In this document: positions 1 through 12,791 of the stretch, one piece after another
How the letters are laid out: each line of letters opens with the position of its first letter
Position numbering within the stretch: position 1 is the stretch's first letter
From: Dirofilaria immitis
Taxonomy: Eukaryota; Nematoda; Chromadorea; Rhabditida; Onchocercidae
DNA length: 64,000 nt
NCBI GenBank assembly: GCA_024305405.1
Contig: JAKNDB010000087.1
Location: forward strand, 2,046,001 to 2,110,000
Direction of reading: 5' to 3'
The notes under the pieces: generated by a model
The model's input: the letters and a program-made list of their open reading frames with translations, nothing else
Databases searched by the model: none
What the model was told of the DNA's origin: nothing
Position numbers and translations under genes: made by a program

Positions 1-2937
1 AAAGCAAAGAGAAAGATAATTTAAAAATAAAAGACAAAGATATTAATTTGCGCATATCATCAGAATCATATCCGAGTGGAAAGGTATTTTCTGCTTCTGA
101 ACTCTTAAAATTTCCTGAAATTATTGAAATGAAATTTAAAAAATGAATAATTTGATAATTGACAATTTCCAATTCCAACTTTATAATATTTTCTTTCAAA
201 TTTATTTCCTCACTAAGCCTTTCAATTTCTTAGTGTCCGTTATCTGTAATCTGTTAGCTAATTTTTTCATGAATGTTTTATAATCTTTAAAGCTTTCATT
301 AAGGCTATTTATGTGATCGATCATTTCATTTATTTGAGTAATCAGCTTATTAATATTCATACTGATCAAATTATATATTGTCCCATCAGATAAAATTACA
401 GCGAATATATTTTTTCTCAGTTGGATTTTCTTCTTATAAATAAGATTTCATTAAGGCTTACTACAAATATTGCATAGATATTGTTGTCCTGTGTCGCCAA
501 ATTAACATATTTCGTAATTCAGTTTATTCATTTACCTCAGCTTACTGAAATAATCAAATTCAATTTATAATATATTTTGAATTTTAAATTTATTTATTAT
601 AAATTTTTCTAATTTTTTTAGCAATTATTAAAAGAAGAAAAAGTGATTATAAGAAGGAAAAAGATTTGGAAGAAAAGCATACAGAATCATCTTCAGGTAA
701 TATTTCTATTATTTTAAGAAAAATGAAAATTTTTTTGATCCCATTCATTTCATATTTTCAATTTCTTAATCTTTATCATTATATTTATAAATGTTGCTTT
801 CAAGTATTATTAATCTTTTTCTAATCTTTTTTAATTTCAGGTTAGATTTCAAATTAAATGCAATAAGTGCCATTTTTTTGATTGAATCAAAAATTTCGTC
901 AATGAAAATATCCGTCATGAAATAATTTAAATTATTCTCAATAAAATTAGTATGATAACATTGTTTTGTTTTCTAGAAATGCTAATTTTCGTTCAATGTA
1001 TGATACATTTGAATTTTTATTAAATCCGAGCATAATTCTCGAAATTTTTTAAATTACTCTTCACATCATTATGATGTATATTACTGTTATATCTAAAATT
1101 TATATATTTTTTGATTTCATAAATTACCTTTGGTTGATTATTGTATATTTAAATTTTTGTATATTTAAAATTTTCGGTTTCATAAATTACTTTTGATTGA
1201 TTATTGTATATTTTTCATTTAAGATTAGTTTTACAGTAAAATTGATACAGATCTTCTTTTGTTTACATAATTTACCGGAGATTAGTATTATTGATAGATT
1301 GTTGAACATTATAATCTTCCGGAAAAACACAAAATATCTTCCGGAACCATCTCTTCGATTGCATTATTGATCTATCAAATTTGAACAAATCTGAAAAAAT
1401 TAAATAAACCAAGAAGCAAATTGCATGAATATTGTAAAATTTAATATGAAAAATTTCGGAAACTATTGAAAGGGTTATTGAATTGGTTAATACTTATCAA
1501 ACTTAAAATATTCAATTATTTTAGCAAAATCGAGAATATATTCAGAGAAAATATTGAAAAATGAAACGATAACAATTATCCGTGAAAGTGGCACTTCTCA
1601 AGAAATTAAAAAGGTTTTATCATTTCTAAATTTTGAAAATGACTTTTTCTAATTTTTCCTTTTGACAATATCGAAAAATGTCAAAATAATAAATTTAAAA
1701 TGAAATTCGGGAATATAGAATTGAATTGACTTATCATGATGTTTAGGAAACTATTTCGAAGCAAAAAATTCTTGGTGAAAAATCAGAAAGTCAAGAAAGA
1801 GAGAAGGAACAACGGAAAAAGAAAGCGAAAGATAAAAGTAAACAATCGTCAGAATTAAAAGATCGAACTCAATCATCGAAAGCTGCGAATGTTCGCAAAA
1901 GTAAAATAATTCACGATCCAGTTCAGGGTGTTTTAAAAGATGCTAAAGGTCCGGTGGCTAAAGCACAGTTAGGTAATCCGGCAATGAATTGTTTCAGTGC
2001 TGATACAAAAGTTTACACACAGAATGGCGAAAAAATAATGAAGGATGTTGTAGTGGGCGATTTCGTAAGTTTTTCGCTATTCAAATATGCTATTAATTGA
2101 AGTTCTTTTTAGAGATTTCTGGATAAATTTCATTTTTATCAGATCGTAAGTTTGTAATAATGATTCTATAAGATTGGAAGCAAAAGTATGTTTTATAGGT
2201 TCTCGTACCGGTAAATAAAAATCAATTGCGATATGAACGAATAGAAATGTTTTATCATCGAGAACCAGAAACTCGCGCTAAATTTGTAACGTTGGAAACG
2301 GAATCAGGCAGGAATTTGAAGCTAACAGAATTACATCTTCTTCCGTTAGGTGATTGCAAACAGATGCGTGAAAGTAAGATTGATGCCGATAGCATTGATC
2401 AGTGGCTTCGAAATCGAAATTTGCATATAAAGCACGAGTAGGCGATTGTGTATTCACCATGACAGCAAATCATAAATTACAGGTGGATCGTATTGTGAAG
2501 GTAATCCACTATAATTATTATTCAACATAACTATCTTTAAGATTAAAATTATAATTCTTTGTATGGGTGATATTGAGGAATAGTTGATATTTTTATTGAT
2601 CGATTGATTGATAATCCTTTAAAGTTATTGATTGTTGTATTGATTGGTTATTGCAAAGAACGAAAACATATTTTCAGATTGGTCGACAATATTTAAAAGG
2701 TATCTATTCACCGATGACCGTAGAAGGATCAATTGTAGTAAACGGTGTGCTTGCCTCATGTTTCTCACAAGTTGAGAATCATTTCACCCAAAATTGGTCT
2801 ATGATTTCCTTGTCTTCCTACATCGAATGTTTGGTTTGCTTATGCAATCACTTGATGAGCCTATCCAACATTTGCCTACTTTCATCCATTCCATTCATCA
2901 TTTAGGTCGTTTTGCTGTTCCTTTTGTTAAATATTAA
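1..2937 (+). CDS. Hedgehog-related protein with C-terminal Hint (Hog) domain, 5'-partial
   Basis: The 3' part of a multi-exon gene is present; its start lies outside the window. Exons are visible at about 3-80, 622-695, 1526-1614, 1747-2065, 2200-2500 and 2679-2937. The first part encodes a Lys/Ser/Glu-rich linker. The rest is a Hint domain: the catalytic Cys opens the motif NCFSADTKVYTQNGEK, followed by the T-x-x-H block (LTELHLLPLGDC), the RVGDCVF strand and the VNGVLASCFSQVENH strand. Nematode wrt, grd and qua-1 proteins use such domains to cleave themselves during secretion; which subfamily this is cannot be told without the N-terminus. Two frame breaks (near 2417-2422 and 2798-2801) each need one added base. 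After both, the frame runs through a hydrophobic tail to the TAA at 2935-2937. Without the corrections the exons stop at 2441 and 2905. Either consensus errors or a pseudogene; the first is favoured because other genes here show the same defect. Confidence 0.8.
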
Positions 2938-3075
2938 ACACTTGATGACCATCTGTTTCATTGTATCTATTAGATCAAAGATTGATGACCTCTGGTTCAT
3001 CATATCCATTAAATCAAAAACTGATGACCATCTCTTTCATACCTATCGATACAATCTGTTTCATCTCTATTAGAT
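2938..3075. repeat. Degenerate minisatellite next to the Hint gene stop
   Basis: About three imperfect tandem units of 40-60 bases. Each opens with TGATGACC followed by a TCTGTTTCAT- or TCTGGTTCAT-like segment, a TATCTATTAG/TATCCATTAA-like segment and ATCAAAAA. It starts at the corrected stop codon, so it would lie in the 3' UTR. I see no coding potential. Confidence 0.6.
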
Positions 3076-4024
3076 TAAAAATCGCAATTAATTTCGTTGT
3101 ATCGAAAGCGTTAAGATGAATCAAAGCGTGAAATATTGATTAAATCGATTAATTTTATAATTTATTGAAAGTTATTTCAAATATTTAACGAATATATGAT
3201 AAATGATAATTGTGATAATCAATAATTTTAACCGATTAGATGAAATAATTTGGAATGTTAAATTTACTTAAAATTGCAAGTATCAATGTTTATTTTTTAA
3301 TTTCTGCTTTTTAATTTATATGTTTTCTGTTAAAATTTCTGGAACATACTTTGCTATCTATTTATCGATCGATCTATCTACCTATATATATATATATATA
3401 TGTGAGAAATTTATACTTAAGAAATACAAATATATGCTCAATGTTGAAAATGAAAAAATTATTTCTTGCATTTTTAAAATAAAAATTAAGGAAAAATTAA
3501 GCTTGAAGTTTGTGTTATTATCATCATCAATTGATTTCATTTAGTAATCATTGATTGATCTATACTTCAATTTCATAATTTCTATTTCCAATATGATCGA
3601 CTACTAGACAAAAGATCATTTTCATTGATCTTAGATTTTGTTTCACTTTAGCAATTATTATATTTGATGTATTTTTACTTCCACAAATATATGTGATCGA
3701 AAGCATATTTAATATTTCAATTTATTCATTGATTCTTAATAATATGAACAAATAATTCCAACAACAACTTAATTAAATGATAGTATATAGAAATAGCATT
3801 ATATATCTATAAGTACTTATCACTTATCACTTAACTGATCAATTTTCCTTAACTGTTTTAAAATTTCTTCCTTATTAGTTATAAATATAAAGAAAAATAG
3901 GATATGCTTCTTATCTTTGTCAATAATCGATAATTGTATTGTTTTTCAAATTAGGTCTCTTTTTTCTATTTTGATCAGACTTTTGTCAATAATACTGATA
4001 TTAAATTAAACTTTGTTTATTGTA

Positions 4025-4084
<60 letters not shown>

Positions 4085-5423
4085 CAAATACGTTGGTATT
4101 TATTGGGTTTGTTTGTTCTTATCTTTAACTAAAAATTATATCATTCAGATGTGCTATATATATCTTGAATGATAATTGAATTTCATGTTAACTGTTATTA
4201 TGCAAATTCTGTTTTTAGAATTTCAGTATTTACTAGCATTGGTTCAAAATAAATTAATTAAATCTTTTCAGATTAATTTTCCGTTCACTAATGATATACT
4301 GATAAATCGAATTTTAGGGATGACGATATTTTGATAATACTTTTAAAAAATAAATAAATTTTAAACAGAATTTGCTTGTTGTGCAATTTCTTAATAAGCT
4401 AATTATGCTCAGAAAGGTTTGAACTTGTGATATTATCAAATTGAATTTCTGCTATTGCAATGCGTGATATTTACTTCAAGATTGTACTATGTGATAAAAT
4501 GATAATTGCTTGATTTCATAACTTTGAAGCATATTGCAGATTTGATGAAGAAAAGAAAGTATAATCTAATAATATTTGATAATCATAATTTATATATGCT
4601 TTCGTAACAAATAAAACAATCTAAAAGATATGTAAATTATTGTTGGAAATGTATTTTTGTTTCTTATTTAAATTTATTTTTTAATTTCAATTTATTTCTA
4701 CTATTTTATTTTATCGATCATATATATTTACTAATTATAAATGAGAATAAAATATGCTAAAAATATAATAAACATCAATTGACTAACTTATTTATAAATA
4801 CTATTTCATCTGAATTAGTTTCATTCTTTTTGATAGCATTTAGTACTATTGTTCTCGAAAATAGTTTACATTGTTATCAGTTTGCTGCTATTCCCGAAGA
4901 ACTGGAAAACTATCATTGTTGAACGCTTTAACTGCTTAAAGAAAAAGAAAAACTTTTCAATTTCCTGAACTATATACTACATTACTGGAATATAAATAGG
5001 ATTTAGCATCTCAAAATTATTGAGTTAAATGATAAATGATAAAAGTATAATGATGATGATGATGATATTCATCCTACTAGAAATCCCATTTTTAAAATGT
5101 CACTGAGAAAATGGGAAGTTTAAATATTGCAGGAGAATAGAATTTCATCTCTCGTTTATCTTCCCTTCTTCTTTATTATGAAAATGGTGTAATATATATA
5201 TAGATAAGATAATTTTATGCTAAAATTAGGACAATATCAATTTCAAACTTAATGCCTGCATACTTCGATCGTAAATCGACCATCGATGTATTGACTGATT
5301 GACAATATATCGATATGAATCATCGGCCGAATGTTGACAATTTTGAAACTATTGCATCTGTTCATTGAAATATCATACATAAATGATATTGTTGATAATT
5401 TCACATAGCAAATATTTGGTATC
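3076..5423. other. Non-coding interval between Hint gene and collagen
   Basis: Very AT-rich sequence with no exon-like open frame flanked by splice signals. It holds a short (TA)n at about 3383-3401, a long (TA)n at 4030-4078 and a short GAT run near 5050-5066. The collagen promoter is presumably in the last few hundred bases before 5424, but no specific element was recognised. Confidence 0.6.
4030..4078. repeat. (TA)n microsatellite, about 24 units
   Basis: Uninterrupted alternating T and A over 49 bases in non-coding DNA. Confidence 0.95.
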
Positions 5424-8158
5424 ATGGAGCCATCACGTTTGATGACCATTCTTTCGACCGTATTCTCAACAGTATCATTGCTTATCATTATCATTATTCT
5501 ACCCTCATTTTTTACTTATATTCAACATTCCAATACTGCTTTACTTTCAGAACTTTACAAATGCTATGTAAGTAATAGTCTTTTAAATTTTAAATCAAAA
5601 CGGAAAAAAGAATTAGATGAAAGAGATTCAAATATTTTATTCATCGATGAATTTTTTCACAGACCGTCGCAGAATCTAATTGATATAACAATCTGATAAA
5701 AAGCATATACATATCAGTACAACTAAGCTTAGCAAAACCTATATGATAAATTCGTAACAAATTTCAAATCAAGAACGAATGAAATGTTGGTCTAATGAAA
5801 TGAGTTTATTTATAAATTTATGATTCATATTTTAGATTAATAGTAACATTATTTGGAGGAATGTCTTGCATCTCAGTCAATTTAATACTCAATTACGAAA
5901 ACGTCGATTATCTGATGATTCAACGGATGAACGTTTACAATTCATGTGTCAGAACTTTTCATTCTAATAAAGCGATAATAAATTCATATTTCAAAATCAT
6001 TTATAAATAGCAATTTTGTTTTTAGGTATCACTAAAATGATACATTTCATTATTTCATGAAAATCATATTCCAATGGATTCAGAAAATTTGTTGTATTCA
6101 AAATTGTTGCATAGATATTAAATTAAGATTGAGAAAAGATTATTTTAGAAGTTAAGTCTCATTATATCTAAAATAAAATTTTTCTACATTGTCAGAATGA
6201 CAATTCGAAATTGTTTAAAATTTACTTATTTCATTACTTACTAATTATTGTATTCTCGAATACTTTTCCATTTCTATCTCGTATAAATTTTAAAAAGAAT
6301 AGTTTCAGGTTGCAGCTGCCAGCAGGGTAAACCTGGACCACCTGGTAAACCAGGAAATCCTGGACGAACTGGTATGATTTTAAAAAGACCATCCTTGTTG
6401 TAGTTAATCAAAATAGCGTTCATGCATTTTATAACATAACAAATCATAGTCATCATTAATAGATATCATTAATTTTTGCATCATTAATTTTCTCTTTCAG
6501 GAATCGATGGACCACCAGGATTTCCGGGAAGAGATGGTAAACCTGGACTACATATGATTCCACCAAGGAGTGACGAAAACTCTTGTCAAAAAAATATGTT
6601 TATTTATTATTTGAATTTTTAAAATGATGCGAGAGTGGGCGAAAAATGAAATGTGATTTGAAGAGCGATCAAGTTAAACATTTTGCGTTATTTTTCTGAT
6701 GTCGAGAAAATTTTTAAAATCAATTACTAAACGATGTTACAACGTAATATATGTTTTTGATTATAATTTAGTTTTATAATAAAAATATTTATTTAGTGTC
6801 CGATAGCTCCACCGGGACCTCCGGGATTATCTGGTCACAAAGGGCCGAGAGGGCCACGCGGGTATGTGTTCAAAAACTTTTTTTATTACTTAATGCATAG
6901 AATTACCGGTGAATTTGACTGCTGTCCGAGGAAGGATATGGTTTGAAATTATTGAACTTCTCAGATCACATTCTAATGTTATTGGTATCAGTTAATTATG
7001 TAATAATATGTAAAAGATGTTTAGCAGAGCAAATAATAAAAAACTGAAATCCTTATGAGCAATAGTAAGTAATATTATTCAAATATCAATATTTAGATTC
7101 TATTGAATGAGGTATAATTTTAAATTTCAGAGCACCAGGTCTCCCTGGAATTGATGGTCCACCGGGAAGAAAAGGGCCACCAGGACCAATGGGTGTTCGA
7201 GGTCCTCCCGGGCCATATGGATCAAAAGGACCACCAGGAGATCCTGGACGAGTACTCAATGGAGCACCTGCTGGACCGGTTGGCCCTCCAGGTAATTTTT
7301 AATCAGCTGAGCTGAACAATTTAATCATATTGTCTCTATATGAAAATCTCATGAAGAATATTTTGTCATTTTTAGCTTGAATATAAAGGTATTTGCAGGA
7401 CCTATTGGACCAAGAGGGCCTATTGGTATTGCTGGAAGGTGAGTGAAGAATTTTTTCCCAGATATCTTCCTGCAAAAGTGAATAAATCAGTGAAAATTTG
7501 TGTAAGCAAAGAATTTTCAGAGATGGTAATGCTGGAACACGAGGTGTTCCAGGAATGCGTGGAGAACAAGGTGAACGAGGAGACAATGGCGAACCAGGAT
7601 TACAAGGACCACCAGGACCTCCTGGACCACAAGGAAGCATAGGTTCAACTTCATTTTCATCTCATTTAGAATCTTAATTACATAATTAAATTTTACATTT
7701 TAACAGGTAGTTGTGATCATTGTAATCAACCGAGAGATTTATCAATATCGGAAAATAGAGCGCCACAAAAACATAGTGTCACAAGTAATCAAATCGAACA
7801 AAAGTATCAATCATCTACTGGATATCAATCATCTGATTTGAAAACTACGGTATATGATGATGAAATAAATGTACCACGTTACTACAGTAATGAACCAGTA
7901 ATGGGCACTGATGAAAATCATCCGTTTGGTTACAACATCAATAATAACAATACTAATAACAATAATAATAATAATAATAATGAAAGAATCAATGATGGTA
8001 TTAATGAAAGAAGTCATATTCGAAGAAAATCAAAAATTCATAATTCGTATGATACGAGAAAAAGTGACAAATATGAAGCAACGGATTCATACGATTCGAA
8101 GCGTTATCAACCATTTCAAGCATCACCAGTAAGTAGGAAGAATGGATACTATTATTAG
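5424..8158 (+). CDS. Cuticle-type collagen with interrupted Gly-X-Y and Asn-rich tail
   Basis: Nine exons: 5424-5567, 5836-5932, 6309-6371, 6501-about 6596, 6797-6861, 7131-7291, 7399-7438, 7521-7642 and 7707-8158; roughly 410 residues. The N-terminus ([20 protein letters not shown]) continues into a hydrophobic signal-anchor stretch, as in nematode cuticle collagens. A dibasic RKRR site in exon 2 fits the furin-type cleavage site conserved in the family. Next comes a Cys cluster (CSCQQG), Gly-X-Y blocks broken by short Cys-containing gaps ([13 protein letters not shown]), a long central triple-helix block, and a SCDHC motif opening the tail. The tail is polar, about 145 residues, with an Asn-rich run at about 7937-7980; it is unusually long for a cuticle collagen. 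The exon 4/5 junction is one base out of phase at an A7 run (6588-6594), matching the one-base losses elsewhere. The product is expected to be secreted and cross-linked through its cysteines. Confidence 0.9.
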
Positions 8159-9610
8159 TCATCTTTCCTAATCATGCATTATGCTATTTTATGTTATTGT
8201 TATTATTCATTTCTTGCTAATTTTGCTTTGCTTAAAATATTGCAGAAATGTTTTTCTTTAATTTAATATTAATTATTCATGTTATCGATTTCTAATTTTT
8301 TAAAATTTTATGCAAGCTACTATGAAATAAAAAAATACTTCGAATATTCGCTTAACTTTTAACGAATTGCGACTTTGCATAGAATGAAAAAAGGTTGGGA
8401 TGTAGTGATTTCATTCACGAAAATGCGAATTGGGCCGTTGTAGACGAATTGAATGAGGAGTATGGCTTGTAATTGCTGCGTGAGTTTCTGTTGGAAAAGT
8501 GTAGTAGAGGCTTCGAGAGGTCAGAGACTTAATACTTGGCCACAGACTTATCAGTAACTTAGTGACTGAGCCGTTATTCATTGAAAAAATTCAATCATTG
8601 TTTCGTAATTCTGAGTTTTTTCCCACAAAAATCTTCGAAAACTTGAAGGCTCTTTAATTTTACTATCATCCATTATACTTTGACGATTGTATTCATACTT
8701 GTCTGAGCAACTGCTCTCTCGTTTTGCAAACACTGAAATTTATAAAATTTTAGAGATCTAGAGAATAAAATTATGAAATTCTTGTTATGCAATTGAATCG
8801 CATTAGGAATTCTTTTTTCAAATTTGTTTTTGATTTTCTTTTATGCGAAACAATGATTGAACCAATATTTGGCAAAAATGATTTTTTAATGCAGTTATCA
8901 AATTTGATAAAATTGTTATGATGTTTCTTTTCCGTTTTTTTTTATAAAATTTTAGAGATCTAAAATTTCAGTTTTCCACTTAAAACCAGGATTTATTTCG
9001 CTGAGTCAAGCGTTGATTAAAATATTTAAAACTGTGCGACTTTAAGGAACAATGAGGCATATTTGATATCACCGCGATCTATTTTGAGGAGTAAACGTGA
9101 GATTTAATTGGATGTGAATTGGATTAGCTGTATCACGGGATGAACATTTTTCAGAATACATTTGGAAGAAGTTTTTCACAACTCGCTTTCAAAAGCACTA
9201 GCTTCAATAGTATTTTCTTATTTGTTTCCTAATATTTGTAAAAAAAAGAGGAATTTCACCAAAATTGTATTTAATGACGTATAAAACTATAAAAAATCAT
9301 ATAAAATTACAAATAGTTATAACCAATCATTATCAAACTTTGGATTTGATGTTTTAATCAAATAGGCCGATCGTAGGCGATAAGGCATTTTTACGTAACA
9401 GTATTTGAGATATTTTATCTCTATGCATTTGTGCCTATAAATTTTTTATTATGCTGATTGTGCGGATTTTTGGTTATTTTTTTAATTTATCAAATTATAA
9501 CTTATATTAACCAATTTATGGAAATTTTAGCAATATTTTTCCCAGACTTCTATACAGTTCCCAGTTGTTTTGCTAAAGTATTTTTTATTAAAATTTGCCC
9601 ATTTCATTTT
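8159..9610. other. Collagen 3' flank and upstream region of the mS38-like gene
   Basis: An AATAAA at 8326-8331, 168 bases after the collagen stop, is a plausible polyadenylation signal. A 15-20 base segment containing AAAATTTTAGAGATCTA occurs twice (near 8746 and 8945). No coding exon is convincing. An upstream exon or 5' UTR of the following gene may be hidden here. Confidence 0.5.
8326..8331 (+). other. Candidate poly(A) signal of the collagen gene
   Basis: Canonical AATAAA at a suitable distance downstream of the collagen stop codon. The base composition makes chance occurrence fairly likely. Confidence 0.45.
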
Positions 9611-11211
9611 AGAGAAAAATCAAATGATGAAATTGACTCAGATATATCGTCAGCTACCTTATCAAAATCCTGAAATCAGTGAACGAAAAATCTATCTAGA
9701 TTCAGTTTTCCAAAAATTGCCCTGGCAATTACCAACTACACAAAAGAAATGGTTAGTTGACGTTTTATAATTTAATTAGATAAGAATTTTGCTGGACTTC
9801 CCACTTGCATAGTATTAAGTTAATGATGATTATATTATTTGAAATTGAAATCTAAAAACTTCTCCTTTGTACTATTGATGACGAATAAACCTCTCATCAA
9901 AGATATAATCAGTAAATAATTAATTCTTAGCAAAGGTATAGTTATTAAACAGTGGAACTAGCATATTATTTTATGGAATTCTCCCCAAATTTAGTGCCAC
10001 TATATGTTTATGTCTTTCAGGTGTTCACTTTTCCAGGTGCAAATCGACAACGTATCTCCTTACCTAATATTTTCGTAAATGAGCTTTTGAAAAAATTCGA
10101 TCCCTTTCCATTATTTCAGGTATATTTTAGTTGTGAGACAGTTTCTTTATCTCTGTATCTATTTTATAGTAAGCATTCATATTGTTTTACACTTCTAAAC
10201 AAACATTATTTTATATTAATTATTCTTTTTTTATTAATTATTCTTTGATTTCCTTCTTATTAGATACCGTTACGATTGCCTCAACAGTCGGAAATGGTAG
10301 AGATATTTGCCGGCGAACGCATGTTGAAAATTCGCAGGCATAAGATGAGGAAGCATAAACGTCGAAAGCGCTACGATCGAGATTATTTTAAATATCAGAA
10401 ATATCATCGGCAAAAAAGGCGAAAGTACTAAAATCAGTTTTTTTGTTTTTCGAGAAGATGGGACTTTATTTAGAATTTTTACGACCACACAGCTTAAGCT
10501 ATCAAGCATGATCGTTTATGAGTTTTGCAGTCAATGAAAAAGGAGGTAGAAAGAAAAAATAGATTATGGACGATAATCATCTGAATCGCTTGCTCTATTT
10601 CTCGACAATATTTAGTTCTTTGAATAAATTTGATGTTTTAGTGTTTGTTTTGCACTGTTACCATAACATTGCAGGCAGAAAATCTATTCCGAAATCGTAT
10701 GCACAAAATGATTGAGGATTACAAAGCATTTGATCCTGAAAAGTATATTAAGGAAATCATAACTTGGTATGCAATGTTTGATCATAAATTATTATTGCTG
10801 TCTTCAAAAATCATAGGAGTGTAATATAATTAAATTTCAGTGCAAAGCAAGATGTTACAAAAATGTGTCACCAAGTGGCCGACGAAAATATCCGCACTGG
10901 TCCACGTTGATTACTCTCGAAGAGTTATATGGATTACCTGCAACTGATTATATTGTTAAAGAAGCTGGATTGGCAGGGAGGAAGATCGTGAAAAAATTAA
11001 GCAGTTGAAAAAGGAATACGATGAAAAATATCGTGGATATTTAAATCGTACTAGCTGTTCTCAAAAAAAAGAAATCAGCAATTTTGAAGAAAAGGAGAAG
11101 TGCTTGAACGAAGCGAAGATGGAGGAAAAGAAAATAATAGATGGCAATACAAATTCGAAGAAAATTATTGACAAAGTTGATAAAGCTGAAAATTCTGATG
11201 GTAAAAGTTAA
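9611..11211 (+). CDS. Mitochondrial ribosomal protein mS38 (AURKAIP1/COX24)-like with long charged C-terminus
   Basis: Exons at about 9611-9750 (first ATG 9624), 10021-10119, 10264-about 10424, 10675-10766 and 10841-11211. The middle of the product has the signature basic block of the mS38/AURKAIP1 family (MLKIRRHKMRKHKRRKR, then YHRQKRRK), normally near the C-terminus and bound to small-subunit mitochondrial rRNA. The N-terminal part is plausible for a mitochondrial precursor. Downstream exons encode a helical charged region (AENLFRNRMHKMIEDYKAFD; TLITLEELYGLPATDYIV; DREKIKQLKKEYDEKYRGYL) that I do not recognise. Joining all exons needs one added base at each of four places (near 9746-9751, 10422-10425, 10901-10903 and 10975-10979). 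If the second break is not real, the mS38 part stops at 10431 and the rest is a separate gene. The mS38 assignment is fairly sure; the single-gene model is less so. Confidence 0.6.
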
Positions 11212-12791
11212 TGATCAACAGCACGATCGAAATGTCATTTCATTTCTGTTTAGATTTTTTTTTATCTTGGATTTCCAGTTTGACTTTAAAAATATTAACT
11301 TTTGAATTTTTGTTGGTTAGAATTTTTCCAGATTTAAGACAATTATGTTTTCTTTAAATAAGCTTGGAAAGTTGTTTTTCTTTTTCAACTAGGTATTTGA
11401 TTTGAATAATCACTAGTGGAGGGTCAAAGTTGTTAAAGGAGTATTTTGTTCTAAAAAAAAGTAGAATTTTGCTTGTATATTATTGTTTTGCAAGTCGTGA
11501 AACCTTATCCAGCGTTTGATCGATAATTGTTATCATCATGTTTATTCTGGTATTTTTAAGATAAAAAGGTATCGTAAATGCAATTTTTTTACGTTATGAA
11601 AAGATTTGTTGGTTTTTTTATATGATTATGAACAATTCCGTTCAATCATAATGCAAGACGGGAAAACATTAATGCTTGAAGTCTACAAGTCCGAAAAACA
11701 TTTTTCTAATTGAGTATAGCCTCAATATATGTTCGAGTGGTAATTAGCCAGATCAGTGATCAAAGATGGAATTTATAATTTCTTTATGCTATGAGATAGT
11801 AGATTTTGTTATAATAAGAATATTGATTTGTTTTTAGATGGTATGGGCTAAAATAATGTCTAAGAGTTTTCGGCTGCTATCGGAATTATATTTTTTTCAC
11901 GAAATGACTTCTGCGTTATTGATTAGCATAGCAGCATATAGAAGTGCGCTGTATTTAATCGCCTAACAAGATATTTTTGTCAGACTGACCTGTAAAAACG
12001 AATCTTATGAATATTTGAAGTATTGATTCAGGTTTATATGGCACAGGCACTGAATTTTATATTACATCATATCAGATTTGGAATTAAATAAACTGCTTTT
12101 AAATAAATTGAAATATTTTTTAATTTATAGCTGATTGGAAGTGATATCATGAAACAGGGTGAATCATGGATAAGTTTTATAAAACTTCAAACGATTCTGC
12201 TATCCGAATGCTTAAAACTTCATGAATTTATAAAATTTATAAAATAAAAAACCAAATATATAAAATTACATAACTTACCTGATATGAAGAAATATGGACT
12301 CCTCCTGTGTTCCTAGAAAAAAAAAGATTTTTATAGCTTTTGATCACTCTTAATCCAATTTATCGAAGTAGATATCGTTGGTGGAAAAGCGGGGTTGCTT
12401 GGCGGCTTATCTTATATGATCATTTTATTTTTAATACTTAAATCATTGTTCTTGGCGATAGTTTATCTCTTAGTTGGTTTAGGATTAGATAATTTTGGAT
12501 ATATTAAGCTGATTCTTTTATTAAGAACTTTTTCCTAATGATTCGTATTAGTTTGGAAGATAATATAATATATGATTTGAAAATATTCCAAGTTTTAATA
12601 AAATTTTTTTGTACTTCTTATGGATAAGATATAATTCTGTTATCAACGAATTTATCAGTAAAGTGAAATCTTGCCAATTGGATTACAAATTATGCAAAAG
12701 GCAGTCAACAACTTCCTTCAATATCGCAATTTTTCAGATTGTCGCAGCATAGGTATTTTAACAAATTTACTATCAGTATAGTTTAAAAACG
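11212..12791. other. Non-coding interval before the CCCH gene
   Basis: AT-rich sequence with no exon-like frame. It should contain the 3' UTR of the upstream gene and the promoter and 5' UTR of the CCCH gene. No specific element recognised. Confidence 0.55.
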
